Source: Sipunculus nudus (lineage: Eukaryota > Annelida > Sipuncula > Golfingiida > Sipunculidae). Taken from it: DNA of 64,000 bases. A program made the position numbers and the translations under genes. Position 1 is the first letter of the stretch, and the number at the start of each line of letters is the position of its first letter. The notes beneath the pieces were generated by a model. The model was given only the letters and a program-made list of their open reading frames with translations, made no database searches and was not told where the DNA came from. The DNA is taken from contig CM049313.1 of NCBI GenBank assembly GCA_026874595.1, forward strand, positions 18,907,508 to 18,971,507. The letters run 5' to 3'. This document shows, piece by piece, positions 12,718 through 25,420 of the stretch.

Positions 12718-13266
12718 GTGTAAAAAATAGTAATAAATGTGTACTACAGGTTAAATATAAGAAACCTAAGATTATATTTAGCTTGGCGGCTAACCTTGGT
12801 ATGCTACAAAGATCACTTGCCCTGGTTAGCTTCCGAGTGAAGGGATCTGAGCCAATGAACAAACTGCCTTCAATTATTACTGTCTGTCTGCCAGTGTCTG
12901 GTGATTCTGTATCCCTTTTATTCTCCCTTGGATGCCATTGATTGTAATAACTGGCTTTCTTGTCTGTCTTTAAGCCAGGAAAACTAGTTTCAATGGGAAT
13001 TAAGCTACAAAGCCTAATAAATTGATCATATATAGCTAGCTTGTTTCATCCCTCTTCTTGTTGACTCTTTCTCCTAAACAACTGTATAACCACCTCCTGC
13101 TATCTACTGGCCACTTTATCTGCCTCTTTATCTGATCATTTCTTCAGAAAACTGCTCTGTTTGGATCCTGTGGACCATACACACTTAATTTCAGGAAAAG
13201 AACAGTTCAACCATAAACATTTCTTTTGAGAAATGATGGTGCTCACTACACACATGGAGATGCTAT
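12715..13266. other. Stretch with no recognised gene; left flank of the LTR element
   Basis: No coding frame or repeat border is recognised up to 13266. The last four bases (13263-13266, CTAT) are the left target-site duplication of the LTR retrotransposon. Confidence 0.5.
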
Positions 13267-13977
13267 TGTTATGGAGTAAGAAAGGGTGTATATGTGACTT
13301 ACATATATTTAAAGGAATATTACAATATTTCATCTAAAATTTTCTTTAGAGGCAAATGAAAATCAATCTTGGTTTCAGTCTGTTCTGATATTCAGACAGA
13401 GCCAAAGGAAATTAATGTTCATCAGACGACCAAGTATCTAATGGTAATTCAGTATGTTTGTAGAGCCTTATTGTACTCTCACAAATTAGCTCTAAATTGG
13501 TTTCTATGATGAGGCAGGCAGATTATGTTTATATGAGTCTGTTAATAGGACTTGTAGGTCAGTCTATAACTGGATGTATGTCAGATCAGACTTGGGATTT
13601 TCCGTAGCACTTTTGTCGAATCAGATCTCACGAAAGTGAGGAGGAACACTTATAACTCTGATGTAATTGTGACCTACTTTGGGTCATCCAATAAGGTTTA
13701 GCTTTTATGACGAAATGCAGAAATATGGATATGAATGTCTCATATGTCACGTGAAAGCTGTGTAACAAAACTATCTGTAGTGCGCACAGAGAGTCAGAGA
13801 GAGAGAGAGGGACCATGTCTAGCTGGGCACTGCAGGGCCTCAGCAAAGACTGGCCCAGACTCTGTCCTGTGAATAAAGGCTTCTGTCATCAAACTGGTCT
13901 TGGAACATTGTCAGCCAGCACATCAGAAGCTGTGTGTGATACAGGTGGGGACATCCCCCAACCCCACATCTGTATCA
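13267..13977 (+). repeat. 5' LTR of the retrotransposon
   Basis: It begins TGTTATGGAG and ends TGTATCA. It carries a GAGA-rich patch near 13793-13810 and an AATAAA at about 13872, the expected arrangement for a promoter region followed by the polyadenylation signal at the R/U5 side. An antisense 72-codon frame (13628-13846) recurs unchanged in the other LTR and is taken as non-coding. Confidence 0.9.
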
Positions 13978-13981
13978 TTTT

Positions 13982-13998
13982 TGGTGGAGACCGGGTCC
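13982..13998 (+). other. Candidate primer binding site of the LTR retrotransposon
   Basis: TGGTGGAGACCGGGTCC starts with the TGG expected opposite a tRNA CCA end and lies five bases after the LTR. The same sequence follows the related LTR fragment near 38584, which supports its being a conserved leader feature. I could not match it confidently to a particular tRNA. Confidence 0.45.
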
Positions 13999-14435
13999 TG
14001 TATCATTATGGTGGATGAACCAGGATTCACTTCCAGCACATCAGCACCAGAAAAACTGACAATGCTTCCAGCTAGAGTGAAGACAGAAGATCCCCCTCTC
14101 GCAGCCACAGGTGCCATTGACTGGTCTAACAACCCATGCACTAGAACCTCACCCAGGTACCGGATCACAGCCTAACATCAAGAATGTCATCTCTGCTGCT
14201 GAAGGTATCAAACTTTTGCTAAGAACTCTCTCTTCAAACTTTAACTTGGCTGCAGTTTCTCAGTGCTCTGCTTGAGAAGATCAAAGACCTCTCTGTATCT
14301 TTAAACCAAAAGGACACTGTAAATCAGCATATTGCTTTAACCGTGACTTCAAGTTGCAAAAATGACATTTTTCGCTAAAAAAAGTGCTGTGAAATCTCAA
14401 TCTGAGATCATCATTGTTCCTGACCAGCCACATAA

Positions 14436-14678
14436 AAAAAAAATCAATATCGGGACAAGCCAGCTTCGGGCCTATGTCAACAATACTCCTGGCCATACCA
14501 CATGCACTGTGTTTTGTGTGACAACAAGTCCTCGCTATGTTCCTGCAACTACCAGAAGCAGATTTGCCGTTCTACCGCTATCTTCTGCATCACCTTCCAT
14601 ACCATGACTCCAGAAAGAAAAAAGAAGCCTAGTCAGCAGAGAAGATCACAGAAGACCCAAAGAAGACAAGATTCCTGA
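14436..14678 (+). pseudogene. 81-codon open stretch with Cys-rich motif inside the LTR element
   Basis: This frame is open from just after a TAA at 14433 to a TGA at 14676-14678. Its middle reads HCVLCDNKSSLC, then CNYQKQIC and FCITFHT, followed by a basic tail rich in K, R and Q. Closely spaced cysteines ending in C-x2-FHT resemble the C-terminal cysteine-rich finger of piggyBac-type transposases, which ends in C-F-x-x-Y-H-T. A degenerate gag zinc knuckle is another possibility. There is no upstream DDE domain. Identification is weak and rests on motif spacing only. Confidence 0.3.
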
Positions 14679-16831
14679 GGTAATGAAAAACAAAACCAGA
14701 GACTCTGAATTTTACATGCCCAATGTATATTTGGGGCATTTCAGAATATTTTGCATGTATACATGTTGTAAACCTTAACACAAAAACAAAATGTATGTAG
14801 TAATCTTTAACTTTCTCTTATTGATGTGTCATAATTGTAAAATGATATAATTTAATGTCTCTATCTTATTGATATGGTTAGGAATAATTGTTACAAAAAA
14901 ACACATTAAACAGTGTAGAACTGTCAATGTTAGATTTGATGTAATAATGTCTATCTAAGATGTTTACATGTAATGTCACCAAAATGACTGTATTGATTCA
15001 CATTAAAGAATTCCTAGAGTAGAGCAATATGCAAAACCATCAGCATGTTAGCATTCATTTATCTTGAGATTTTCTCATGTGTTGTTCCATACCAAATCAT
15101 CAGGTATCATAATGCCCTCTTGGCTATAAATTTACTGGAATGGTAGCCCATTGTGTCACCAATGCACAATGCGATGCTTATTTTCAATTGTTACAGTTTG
15201 GTCCTAAAACACAGGTTCATGGGAAGCCCTCCAATATATAGGGAATTGGACAAACTCGGGAGTGTGATGGCTCCAAGTATCAATAATGCACTGACCTGTG
15301 GTCACATTAGTGCCTCAAACAAGGGTTTGATATGGTTAACCTCATTAATAGCTGGAAATGCCAGGCAAGATATGTAGGTTAGCACAGGAATTCTTCTCAT
15401 AGGAATTCACATTCACGCGTACTATGACAGACATGTTTCATGAGCACATGCATTCTGGTTGCTGCATTTATGATACTGATAACCCATAAACCAAGATGTG
15501 GAGTGACAAGGATTTCGATCATTAACATTTATCATATGCTTTCAATCATCACTCTACAGATGTATGTTTGATCTTACACATAAATAGCTAGCAATAAAAT
15601 TACCATCAAAATCCTATAGGTATAGATCGATACATGCACCTGTCAGGGATTTATTTTCATTATTATCACGTTTTTACAAAACTTTCGCCTTGCTCCTGCA
15701 CAGAAATTGGGTAATAAATGGGAATATATGTACAACATTCCTCTATCGTTAGGAATGACCTCATTCTGTCATGTACTTATCCGCTGGTAAGGTACACCAG
15801 TTGTGTTTTGCTAAAGGAGTAGCAAATCAACCTTCCATTATTCACAATTCAACTTGTCCCAATGGCAAGTATGAAAGCCAAGATGTATTTTGAATCATTG
15901 GTACTGATCAACACACAGAGCAGATAGTCATGTACATGTGTATATGTTAAACTCTTAGTAGGCACAGAGTATATAAACTTTGTCAGATTAGGAATTCATG
16001 ATCACTTTTCCCATAGGAATTGTATGTTTAGCTACAGGCATTGCTAATTCACTTGTTATAATTGGTAATGCATATTGCTGTTCGACAGAACATCTTTATG
16101 TAACATCACTTACTCTATGTTCAAAGGGTTCACATACTTTGACTTATTCCATTGCTTATACTGTAGGCATTGTACTTGTATAATCTGTGTATGATGTTAT
16201 CATCATATCTATTAAGATATTTATTTATTAATACTATTTAGATGCTGTCATACTTATTTAATCTAATGATTTAATGCTTATATTAGGATGTCAAGTAATG
16301 TCATCATAGCTGCGATGTTGTTCCTGATTACTTACAAATCAGCATTTTATCTTCTAGATAATGTTTAGGATTGTCCATTCACAAAAAAAGATTATCTTTA
16401 GAACATGTATGTATAGCTATAGACTTATATATGTTGTTCTCAGCTTATTTAGGACAGCTTAAGCATTGTTGTTGTACTCATATCAATTTAAAACAGGCAC
16501 TACCTCATTCCTTACACTGTTACATCTGGAACTGTGATATGTTTCTGTAATTCACATCTATATTGATCGGTGTAATTCCATCACAACCCACATCAGTGAT
16601 GTAATACTTTACTCTCTACAGACATATATCCAACACACTGTCACTAGTGCCAGCTAGTTCTATTCACATTATGGCTACTGTTCTTGCAGTTAATGCAGAC
16701 TTAAGCAGTATATCTTGATCTTTACACATGTATTTCTGTCATCTGTATCCCAGTTATATTTCTTGCAATAACTAATTTTTCTCCGACTTTGCCAATGAGG
16801 CTGGAGCCTCATTCTGAATACCAGAGGGATA
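14679..16831. other. Non-coding interior of the LTR element
   Basis: Only 61- to 74-codon frames occur here (15153-15377 and 15998-16183, plus), without retroviral motifs. The 61-codon frame is hydrophobic, but nothing shows it to be an envelope protein. The interior ends with CCAGAGGGATA, a short purine-rich tract just before the 3' LTR. Confidence 0.6.
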
Positions 16832-17544
16832 TGTTATGGAGTAAGAAAGGGTGTATATGTGACTTACATATATTTAAAGGAATATTACAATATTTCATCT
16901 AAAATTTTCTTTAGAGGCAAATGAAAATCAATCTTGGTTTCAGTCTGTTCTGATATTCAGACAGAGCCAAAGGAAATTAATGTTCATCAGACGACCAAGT
17001 ATCTAATGGTAATTCAGTATGTTTGTAGAGCCTTATTGTACTCTCACAAATTAGCTCTAAATTGGTTTCTATGATGAGGCAGGCAGATTATGTTTATATG
17101 AGTCTGTTAATAGGACTTGTAGGTCAGTCTATAACTGGATGTATGTCAGATCAGACTTGGGATTTTCCGTAGCACTTTTGTCGAATCAGATCTCACGAAA
17201 GTGAGGAGGAACACTTATAACTCTGATGTAATTGTGACCTACTTTGGGTCATCCAATAAGGTTTAGCTTTTATGACGAAATGCAGAAATATGGATATGAA
17301 TGTCTCATATGTCACGTGAAAGCTGTGTAACAAAACTATCTGTAGTGCGCACAGAGAGTCAGAGAGAGAGAGAGGGACCATGTCTAGCTGGGCACTGCAG
17401 GGCCTCAGCAAAGACTGGCCCAGACTCTGTCCTGTGAATAAAGGCTTCTGTCATCAAACTGGTCTTGGAACATTGTCAGCCAGCACATCAGAAGCTGTGT
17501 GTGATACAGGTGGGGACATCCCCCGACCCCCCACCTTCGTATCA
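16832..17544 (+). repeat. 3' LTR of the retrotransposon
   Basis: A near-exact copy of 13267-13977. It differs only at the end: here CCCCCGACCCCCCACCTTCG precedes TATCA. The same ACCCCACCTTC form appears in the related LTR fragment at about 38570, so this end looks ancestral and the 5' LTR end looks altered. Confidence 0.9.
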
Positions 17545-17676
17545 CTATAAAACCAAGCTCCAGTGTTTGGAGTATTGCATGCTACTGATAGACATAATTT
17601 GAAAACAGCAGAAGCTAAAAGACTTTGCCAATTAGATTGATACTGCTATATATTTCACAACTGGATGCATCTGTAA

Positions 17677-18012
17677 GGCCAAAAAAATAATATTAGGTTC
17701 TCAGGCATTTTTTTTTATAAATCAATGCGGACTGGCGTTTTTTTGGGGGTTTTTTTCCATTTTTTTTGTATGTTATCATAAAATTTTCAAATGAGAAGGG
17801 GAATGCATGAAATAACAGATTTATTTTGCTAAACAAGTAAAAGCACTACATAAACAAGGAAATTTTATCAAAATTGTATGATTTTATCTTCTTGAAAGAA
17901 AACTGAGTGGCTGGAGCTTAAAATTGATAAGTTTCTATTGAAAATCAAAATAACAATTTTTAAAATTGACTGGGCATGCCTGAGAACCATGCCTTTAATT
18001 TTTTTTTTTGCC
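17677..18012 (+). mobile_element. 336-bp MITE with TAA target duplication, copy 1
   Basis: The ends are imperfect inverted repeats: GGCCAAAAAAATAA at the left and its counterpart ending TTTTTTTTGCC at the right. Just inside is the perfect pair GGTTCTCAGGCA and TGCCTGAGAACC. TAA flanks both sides (17674-17676 and 18013-18015). A copy with the same structure and flanking TAA is at 60102-60431. A 3-bp TWA duplication and GG-starting ends are typical of PIF/Harbinger-driven MITEs (family knowledge). No transposase is encoded. Confidence 0.85.
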
Positions 18013-18451
18013 TAACCCATGCCCTTGTAAGGAGCACCTTTTTAAGAATTTCTTGTCCCTTTGCATTAAAAGGCACAATTAGTTACAAATTTTAACTTTG
18101 TGAACAGATTTTCTGTCACACTGACTGGTCTATTTTGAGTTCAAGTTGTTCTTTCTCTAAACCATGAGCACAGTAAATTAATACAGGAAATTAATCAAAA
18201 CCTGGAAATGTCTGGTTTGAGAGTATCACATTTACCCACAGACACCATCCTCAGGTTGACTTGAGTTTAATGCATGGTAACTTCAGAATTTAGTGGTCAA
18301 ACCAGGTATCACTATTAATGTTCTGCTGATAGATGAAGCATTAAACTGTCTGTTAACCAACATGCACTGACAAACCTGCAAACCAGAACAAGAAAATGCA
18401 AAATAATGATAACAGTAACCACAATGTCTTTGACCCATGGGCAAGTGTCTG

Positions 18452-18568
18452 CATGAGCACCTGGGCATCTGTCTTAAAGATACCATATATTACTCCTAAG
18501 GTGGCATACCATGAGCACCTTGGAGTCTATCTTAAAGATACCTTGTTGCACCTAAGGTTGCATACTGC
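18452..18568 (+). repeat. 59-base tandem duplication
   Basis: ATGAGCACC, GTCT/CTATCTTAAAGATACC and the TAAGGT-GCATAC block recur at a spacing of 59 bases with moderate divergence. Confidence 0.65.
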
Positions 18569-21500
18569 ATACATGTGAACATTTGTGATCAAGGAAGATG
18601 TATACTGAATCAAAGATATTTAAATTAGTTTTTTCAGTTGGTTGCCATCTTAATTAATTGTTTAATGATAGAAGTGCAGGAGCCATTATATTTTTCACTG
18701 ATCATGCCAGGTGTAGGTTTATTTCCACTGTATAGGCACAAGGACATGGTTTCAGGACAAAATATTGGCAGGTAATATTATATTTCCATGAGAGAACCCT
18801 GTTTTTCATGTCATTAAAGTATCACATCTTTATTTTTTTGCTGCTCTAGCTAATAACTTTAATATGAAACAGAAGACATCCATCGTGAAACTATAAGCTT
18901 TGTACATACTGTCTGAAGCTGATGCTGAAACAGACTTCACTAATGATTTGAGAATGGCTCCCAGTCTGCTGAAGATGTGTGGGTACCACATAAACCAGCA
19001 GACCACACACCTGCAGGGAGCACAATCTCTATCAGGTTGTTGGCTGATTTACAGGGCCCCGGCCTCCCAGTCATTTCTCCCGAGGACCATGTCCTGGCCC
19101 GTTCCTGGTACACATCACTAGAGAGTGCCAATTGAGAAGTTATGATGGACAATATAAAGAGATATATTTCTTTCACCCTGTCCTTTCATCCCGATGGGGC
19201 AGAGCTAGGCCTGGTCTTTGTGAACATGGTAAACCTGAATTTCTGACAAATCAATTTGATTTGAATGAGAGATAAAACCCAGGGCCTATTTCTACCCTGT
19301 TATATTGGGTACAGGAATACAATTATGTAATATAAATTTAAGACCAAGCATTAAGAAATCACCATTTCCATAAAGATGTGTAATACAATGGGGGTCCAGT
19401 AATTTGAGATGAGTTATTAGGATCATCCATAACAATATAAACATGCACTCTCATTACGAGACTCATATAAATAAGACAAAAGTAAACAATCAACAAACTG
19501 TGTTCCAGAGGCTTTTTTGCACAATCCCAATATTGTGGACAGAATTCTTTTCTCATGAAATTCTCTACAATTTGAATTAATTTGGTTGCATAATTTCTTC
19601 AGGCTAAATGTTTAAAGATGAAGTTACTATGAAGAGAAGATTGAGCATATCTCAAATGATAATATTCAAGTTACAAAGTTCAATCATTTGAGGCATTCCT
19701 CAGAATATCTATTGTGAGGCTATCATGAATGTCTAGCATGGTAGGTCTCTTAGGTAATAGTTCTGAATAACTGAGAAAAAATGGAGAAAACTGAAAAACA
19801 AGCACTTCTTTACCTGGATCATACATGTAGGATATTAAAATTGTGGTATAGATCTGTGCACTGCTGCTGCCATAATACAAGGTCCCAGTGGCAGATGGTA
19901 ATTCTGCAGACACTGAACATTCAGGGACCAATGTATAGCTAAGCCATGAGATACAGCCATGAGAAACTCACCAGTTCTAAATCTTGGATACCTATGGGGT
20001 AAAAACCATACAGCAGTCTGTAAGCTTCACTGAGAGTTTAGATACTGGTATTACAGTAAGCAGAATGTTAGAAACCATAGCTGTGCTGTACATGTGGATT
20101 ATTACCTTTTACTCTATATAGTCACACTCAATCATTGATACACATCTCATAATTTAATACCTCATATATATAGACACCTTATATCATGAGGAGAGCTAAC
20201 TGTTATGAAAGCGATCCATGGGCACAACAAGCCATGGTCCAGTCAAGGCAGCAGCACTGCAATTTAAAAAAAATAAATTTAATTAATGTTTTAATGTTAT
20301 ACATGGATTTACAAAAAGGTATATAACTAATGCCAGACAGTCTCCTTGGCACAGATCGTGGCATTTGGTAGACTCTAGATTACTTCTTGACTCAAATATT
20401 TAGCCACTTTGTTAATTCTGCCAGGCTTCCTTTTTTTAACAGCCGAGGAACAACTAAGAAACAAGGCAGGGTAGCAGTTAATCACTCTTAATCTAGAAAT
20501 AAATAAAGCTGTAGAATCAGGCATGAAATTAACATGTCCAGAAACAAACAAGCATGACAGTGTGCTGGGGCTGGGGTCTGGTTATAATTCATCATCCTCA
20601 TCGTGTCATTCTTCTCAGCCAGCAGGCCACAGGAGACAGCATCCCTAATGAGATTTCTTTCATAACACTAATTCCCTTCTAAATGACAAGGCTGAAAACA
20701 GCTGCCAGGTCAACACCTACCTGCACTTTAAATGACAAATTTTCTTCCGATGGCTCAAGCCCTCCCACTGGGATTGCATTTTTTAACTAGTTCTGGAATA
20801 TGCTCACCAGGAAGCTAGTAAAATATTCACTATGTTATCTCACACCAAGATTAATATGTATTACTGCATACTTGTACCATGTGTTTGAAATTTATCAAGC
20901 CATTTAAAAGAAATCACTCATCTGAAATCTACATAAGGCCAACTGTTTTGAATTTTGGTATCTGTTTCTGAATTGAATGGTCGAGCTTTTTTAAAATATA
21001 GTAAACATTTTGCAAAACCTGGATTCATAACCAGAAGGAACTAGATCTATTGAGAAAATTTTGAATTATAACCTCTCCCATTTTCTACCTATACTAATCA
21101 AAACAGCCTGAAAAGAAATATTTTGCTGAATATAGTTGTGTATATAGAGCCCCAAATGCCAGATGCATGCATGGATGGTCCATAATCCATATGCCTCAAT
21201 CTATATGAAGATTTTAGGTATTTTATGAAACATGTATTAACTGAAATGAAGTAAATGCTAGACATTGTGTGAAGTGTCCTATTCTTTTCTTACTAATTTG
21301 CATCACAGTGTAGTAATATCAGTCTTCCTACCCATTTTCTAGAAAAAAAAGAATGTAGCTATAAAAAGACTTCAAAGAGAGCTTTTAACCAGTATGTCAT
21401 CTTTCCTTAATTTCAGAAACACAAGTGACTTTTTTTTTTATAAAAAAACTGAACTGGCAGGACTGTGTTATGTCCATAAAGAACCTTGTAAACAATGAGT

Positions 21501-23478
21501 TATTATTAAATGTGAGATTATCAGTATTTAAGAATATGACACTGAAAATAACAGTGTTTACACATCAAAGAAGTCTATCAGGCATAATTATTTCCGGTAG
21601 TTGCTTGTAATACCTCTGCCAGATCTATCTAGGATTACTCTCCGTAACCCACCTGAACTAAACATGATGAGCCATTTACTTTAATTATTCTGATGCTGCA
21701 TCACATAACTGCCCAATTATCTGAACCAGCTCGTCAAAAAGAGCAGCACCAAGCTCATTATACACGTTCATTACTGGTCATTACATGGAACAAGGAGAAA
21801 ATCCATGAAGTGGAAATCTGATTACCAAATGTTCATTTCTGCACAGTCATGACAGACATTTTTTATATAAACACCTTCATAAAAACTGCATCACACGAAT
21901 CAGCACAGATTGGAAAATTGAGAAAATAGACCTCAAAACATGACAATCTGACTGACACTCTTTGTAACTTGCCTAACAAGATACCCTTTCCTGGCCTATC
22001 ATATCCATTACAAAAATGGAGGAATGGGGGTTCAGATTTAATTATATTGCACTATGTTGATACAGATACAGACACTGATATGGATTTGTCAGGAAAACAA
22101 CACAATAGTGGATCCAGGGAGAAAGGATCCAGGGGGGCTGCTCCCCCAACCATTTTGGGGTTTCAAACCAATTTTTGCTACCTAGACCCAACCCTTTCTA
22201 TTCTGACCTGAGGAACCAAACTAAACTATTAATTGTTATATCTTGGTGGCCATTTCTGCCAGCTTTACAACATATGACTAAACTAACAATAATGACTAAA
22301 CTTATACCAACTTACAATAAATTTTCATTGCCTGTGATGTTCTTTATTAATATCTCCATACTGGTGTATAAACTTGTAAGTTGGTGCCATATTTCTTTGT
22401 GAAGTATAAAAAACATGACCTTGCAGGTTTGGTAAATTAAATTATCTGGCTGTGGAATCTAATTGGATTAAAGCGTCTTGGGACGAGACAAGTAAATATT
22501 ATAATAAGTACTAATACTGACATTTTGAAAGGTTTATTTTTCAAAGTGCCATTGTATATTTTTTACCTCAATGTCAGTGCTTGGCTCCTTAAGAATTTTT
22601 CTTTGTTTACCATTTTGCATAGAATTAATTCATGAAGAAACATAGCTACAACTCCTAGTTGTTGAAGTAAAAAATATAAAATAAAGTTGGTGTACAGTCT
22701 GATATTGATTAATTCACTAGCAGCCTCATTTGGCATTACACTTTTGTTTTGTGGTCTTTTTGTCTGTTGTTTCCATTAGCTTTTCACATGTAGCATCAAT
22801 AGTTCATTTCTGCTGTATTTATCTGCCACTAATGTCCAGCCCCAGTTTCCTCATTCACAGGTAAAGGCTTGCACATCTTTGTTGATGGAACCTTGACAAC
22901 TGGTCTTACAACTGAGAATTTTCTAAACACAAGTCCAGCACCAAAACAATGACACCTTATTTAAAATCACAGACATGAAGTTCAGAGTGATCTGACCTGT
23001 GTCAGATACTGACCTTTGTCAGATGCTGCCACAAAGACAGATAAGATAAAACCTGCTATACTAAACTGAGAATCACACACAAAGTGAGATATACTGAATC
23101 ACTCTTTAAAATTCAATCAGAGCTTGAATGAAGAAAACTTTAACACACTGCTGCTTTAACTACTGGGGTATCATTCACCATTTCAAACTTCTGTGATCCC
23201 CATAATAATATATAAGAGTTTACCTAAATGGTCTTCATAACCTCAATCATACACATTATTTTGCATGCTCCTGTACTCATCACAATGAATGGCAGAATGA
23301 TTAATGGCTGAAATGATTGCAGGGCAAGTGTCATTCCTCTGTGAATAAGTCTGACAAATTTTGAACACATACATGAATTGCTAGTAACACAGACTACACG
23401 TGTTGATATAAACCAAACATACAAACTACAGAAGATTCCAGATTCTGGTACGGTCAAGCAGTGCTGCATCTGGGGAAC
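18569..23478. other. Long stretch with no recognised gene
   Basis: Short frames occur at 18900-19121 (plus), 19680-19931 (minus, starting MVPECSVSAELPS) and 21969-22211 (plus). None has a recognisable domain or convincing splice sites. A GGATCC pair and a GGGGGCTGCTCCCCC inverted motif at about 22108-22150 may mark a repeat border. It could be intergenic or intron of the minus-strand gene starting at 28317. Confidence 0.4.
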
Positions 23479-23632
23479 CTGAACGTCCAACAGGACCACA
23501 GAGTAAAGAGATGAAGGCGTGTATGAAGTGGACTTTGATGTACCCTTTGCTCCACTGCACCTCTCGGGAGGCAGGTAGGTGTGGGACTCCCACTAAGTTG
23601 GGTACAGCCAGGAGAACCATCAGCTGTATGGC
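23479..23632 (-). CDS. Candidate exon of an unidentified minus-strand gene
   Basis: On the minus strand, GACCTGCAG precedes an open frame beginning AIQLMVLLAVPNLVGVP and running through REVQWSKGYIKVHFIHAF to a possible donor at TCAG-GTTCCC. The local sequence is richer in G+C than its surroundings and codon third positions look biased, as in exons. The donor is not a strong match, and the frame stays open to 23426. A few Gly-x-y spacings near the end are too few to call collagen. It could belong to the gene starting at 28317 or to a mobile-element fragment; no identity is claimed. Confidence 0.28.
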
Positions 23633-23825
23633 CTGCAGGTCCCCAAGTGACTACTAAATCCTGGTCACTTGGCTGCAGCTGTAACCACCTCTAAACCTGC
23701 ATAGCACCCTGTATTGACCTTCTAGCACCCTGAATTGACCTTACAATTGGTGTGTTGGTGGGGGGAACCCATAAATCTCATGACAAAGTTAAATGACACT
23801 CGCAGCTCCCACATGCAGTACAATT

Positions 23826-24250
23826 GGGGCTGTGAACTGTGAGGGCTCTTAGAATCCATTCAATTTTTGATTCTTTAGCTAAGATTCGATTTTTTATTCA
23901 ATTCTATCTGATTAATTAAATTTCAGACTTTTAGAAAATAAAATAAAATTTAAAAAAAAGTTATATTTGTCCCTCCCTCTATTTGTCGCCAAAATTATGA
24001 TTCTTTGTGAGTGGAGTGGTCCACCAACGGTTTAAAGCAGATATATGGCACATACATTATAAAACAAACTTTGACATCATGCACTGCTGCATTTAATTTC
24101 AGATTTGGGTCTTTGAGACTTTTAGATGGTACATGTAAAAAAAATTATCGAAATGAATTAATTCACAGGTTAATAATCAATTACAAATAAATCAAGGGTT
24201 TGCAATTCATTGCATCAATTTTTCGACGCATTTTTACCCATGCAAGTACA
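23826..24250 (+). repeat. Dispersed repeat pair G, copy 1
   Basis: This begins with TGTGAACTGTGAGG and ends with a CAATTCATTGCATCA ... GACGCATTTT block. The same beginning and ending recur in order at 26116-26580. The middle is diverged and AT-rich. Confidence 0.55.
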
Positions 24251-25420
24251 ACAGAGGCAGTTAATTAAAAAGGTGACAATTGAAAGGGAATTACTGATTT
24301 AAGTGGAAAAGTAGTATTTGAGAAGGAGCTCCATAAAGTGTGCAATAACAGGATATCAATTGGTCTTGTATGAGTACATATTATCCACTACTGTGACACA
24401 AGTATAAACTGAAACTCCTGCAGTTCGATCCTTTCTGTAGGCATTTTCTGCTATAGAAGCTTAATGTGAGTTTTGACGCAGGCCTCTTCTGAAGATGCTA
24501 TATATAATAATGAGTTTTTACAAATAAACGAATTAAAAGTAAAATTACTATTTCTATTTATTATTAATCAACTTGATGCCAACTATTGAAATGGATATTG
24601 GTAACAAACTGGCAGAGTTTAAAACAGCTGATAGTTTTTGCATAGTGCTTGTGTGGTAAGAGTATGTGCCAATTAAATGAATCAAATGCTTCTAAAACAT
24701 TTTCCACAAAGTAACAAGCATTAAGTCATCATAAAGATCATGCATAGCTTGATAACTTCCAATTTATTTGCCTGCATGCCAATGTCAATGGTGGCGTAGT
24801 GCTACTACTATGAACTGGAACATCCTACAGATCCCAACACTGTGAACAGATGGTTAAGTGGAATTTATTGTATTCCTCAGGCACCAACCAGTTATGATCC
24901 ATACATTCATCCTGAGATAATGTTTCATTATCAGTGTCTTTGGCCTTGCCTGTTGATGAATCTGGGGTTTACCATGGTGTCTCCATTCTAAATCCCTCAA
25001 AACCCAGGTCAGCCACAGAAACCCCAAGGTGACAGAGATCCAATTAAACCTGTCAACATCACAATGCTCTCTCCATCATGAAATAAATTGCATTTCTATA
25101 GCCATCTGTCAAACACTCATGGAAAGACTGGACCATATTTATAGCCAATTCTATCAAAGATTTGATTTATCTTGCCATGCCCCTGCCTAACAGCCTTAAC
25201 AAGCCATTGTTCCATCCAGAATGTTAAACTCTGGCAAAATTAGGGGTTTTATATTCTAGCCACCATCAAACCAACATGGCCTGCTAGGGTTATCAAGTAT
25301 ACTAGTTACCAAATCATATTCCCATAACATCTGAAAGCTTGAAATTCCAGAACTGTTAAATATTTATGGTTTAAAGATTTTTTTATCCCATTTAAAGAGA
25401 AGATCTGGATTGTAAGAACA
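24251..25420. other. Stretch with no recognised gene
   Basis: No coding frame, splice-bounded exon or repeat border was identified. Confidence 0.4.

Larger units (their letters stand above)
13267..17544 (+). mobile_element. Non-autonomous LTR retrotransposon (complete, no polymerase)
   Basis: Two direct repeats of 711 and 713 bp (13267-13977 and 16832-17544) bound a 2.85 kb interior. Both start TGTTATGG and end TATCA, the usual TG...CA form. The 4-bp flanks match: CTAT at 13263-13266 and at 17545-17548, a target-site duplication of the size made by Ty3/gypsy-type integrases. The LTRs read as identical except for their last 22-25 bases, so insertion is recent. The interior shows no reverse transcriptase, RNase H, protease or integrase motif in any frame, so the element must have moved with borrowed enzymes. 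Its strand is set by the AATAAA in the LTR and by the purine-rich stretch before the right LTR. A related LTR fragment is at 38333-38605. Confidence 0.9.

Noticed and set aside
15998-16183. Hydrophobic 61-codon frame as an envelope protein of the LTR element
   Set aside because: It is too short, with no signal peptide, furin site or fusion motif; low-complexity hydrophobic frames are expected in such AT-rich sequence.
17193-17411. A 72-codon protein found identically at 13628-13846 and 17193-17411
   Set aside because: Identity is explained by the two LTRs. The frame is antisense to the element and has no recognisable domain.
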